64,000 bases of DNA. Source: Brugia malayi. Lineage: Eukaryota > Nematoda > Chromadorea > Rhabditida > Onchocercidae. The stretch spans positions 186,001 through 250,000 of the forward strand of contig NW_025062477.1 of NCBI RefSeq assembly GCF_000002995.4. Reading direction: 5' to 3'. Position 1 is the first letter of the stretch. Each line of letters begins with the position of its first letter. The translations under genes and the position numbers were made by a program. This document shows, in pieces, positions 63,949 through 64,000 of this stretch. Under the pieces are notes generated by a model. That model had not been told where the DNA came from. It saw nothing but the letters and a program-made list of their open reading frames with translations, and did no database searches.

Positions 63949-64000
63949 CTAATAAACAAACGTATGTCATTTTAAAGCCAAAAAAATTTAATTAAGCAGT

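Overview
The window is AT-rich eukaryotic DNA with many short exons, introns mostly of 50-700 bp, T-rich 3' splice sites ending in CAG or TAG, and proteins whose closest recognisable relatives are nematode ones (class IX myosin HUM-7, SIP-1/HSP-16-type small heat shock proteins, a GPX-1-type glutathione peroxidase). I infer a parasitic nematode, most likely spirurid or filarial. The species cannot be settled from the sequence. There is no sign of bacterial operons, CRISPR, phage or an intact transposon.

Layout. (1) 1-6412: non-coding upstream sequence or a large first intron, with several short tandem repeats and a G-rich patch. (2) 6413-25308, + strand: a class IX unconventional myosin with RhoGAP (hum-7 type), for which I could assemble about 40 exons in consistent phase, roughly 1,918 codons. 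It encodes an RA-like N-terminus, motor, four IQ motifs, two C1 zinc fingers and a RhoGAP domain. (3) 27440-41433, - strand and convergent to it: a CSPG4/NG2-type transmembrane proteoglycan of about 30 exons and 2,130 codons. It has a laminin-G region, many CSPG repeats, one membrane helix, and a cytoplasmic tail ending in Q-Y-W-V, the PDZ-binding end known from NG2. (4) 43.2-43.8 kb: a weak candidate for a small two-exon gene. (5) 43.98-46.80 kb: a large inverted repeat carrying two divergently transcribed small heat shock protein genes that encode identical proteins, with mirrored TATA boxes and heat shock elements. (6) 48353-50272 (possibly to 50389), - strand: a four-exon GPX4-like glutathione peroxidase, with a decayed partial copy at 51.6-52.2 kb. 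(7) 52.2-57.6 kb: intergenic, with long TG and CA microsatellites in opposite orientation. (8) 57635-58794, + strand: a TOX-family HMG-box protein. (9) 60461-60784: an unrecognised small single-exon membrane protein. (10) 61.5 kb and 63.7-63.9 kb, - strand: isolated exon-like stretches, the latter probably the 3' end of a gene that starts beyond the window.

The genes do not form one pathway. HUM-7 is expected to regulate Rho and actin. The proteoglycan is a cell-surface adhesion and scaffold protein. The heat shock proteins and the glutathione peroxidase are stress-protection genes that happen to be neighbours. The most unusual structures are the heat-shock palindrome, several repeats or hairpins that coincide with splice sites in hum-7, the proteoglycan gene and gpx, and the processed-looking relic of gpx.
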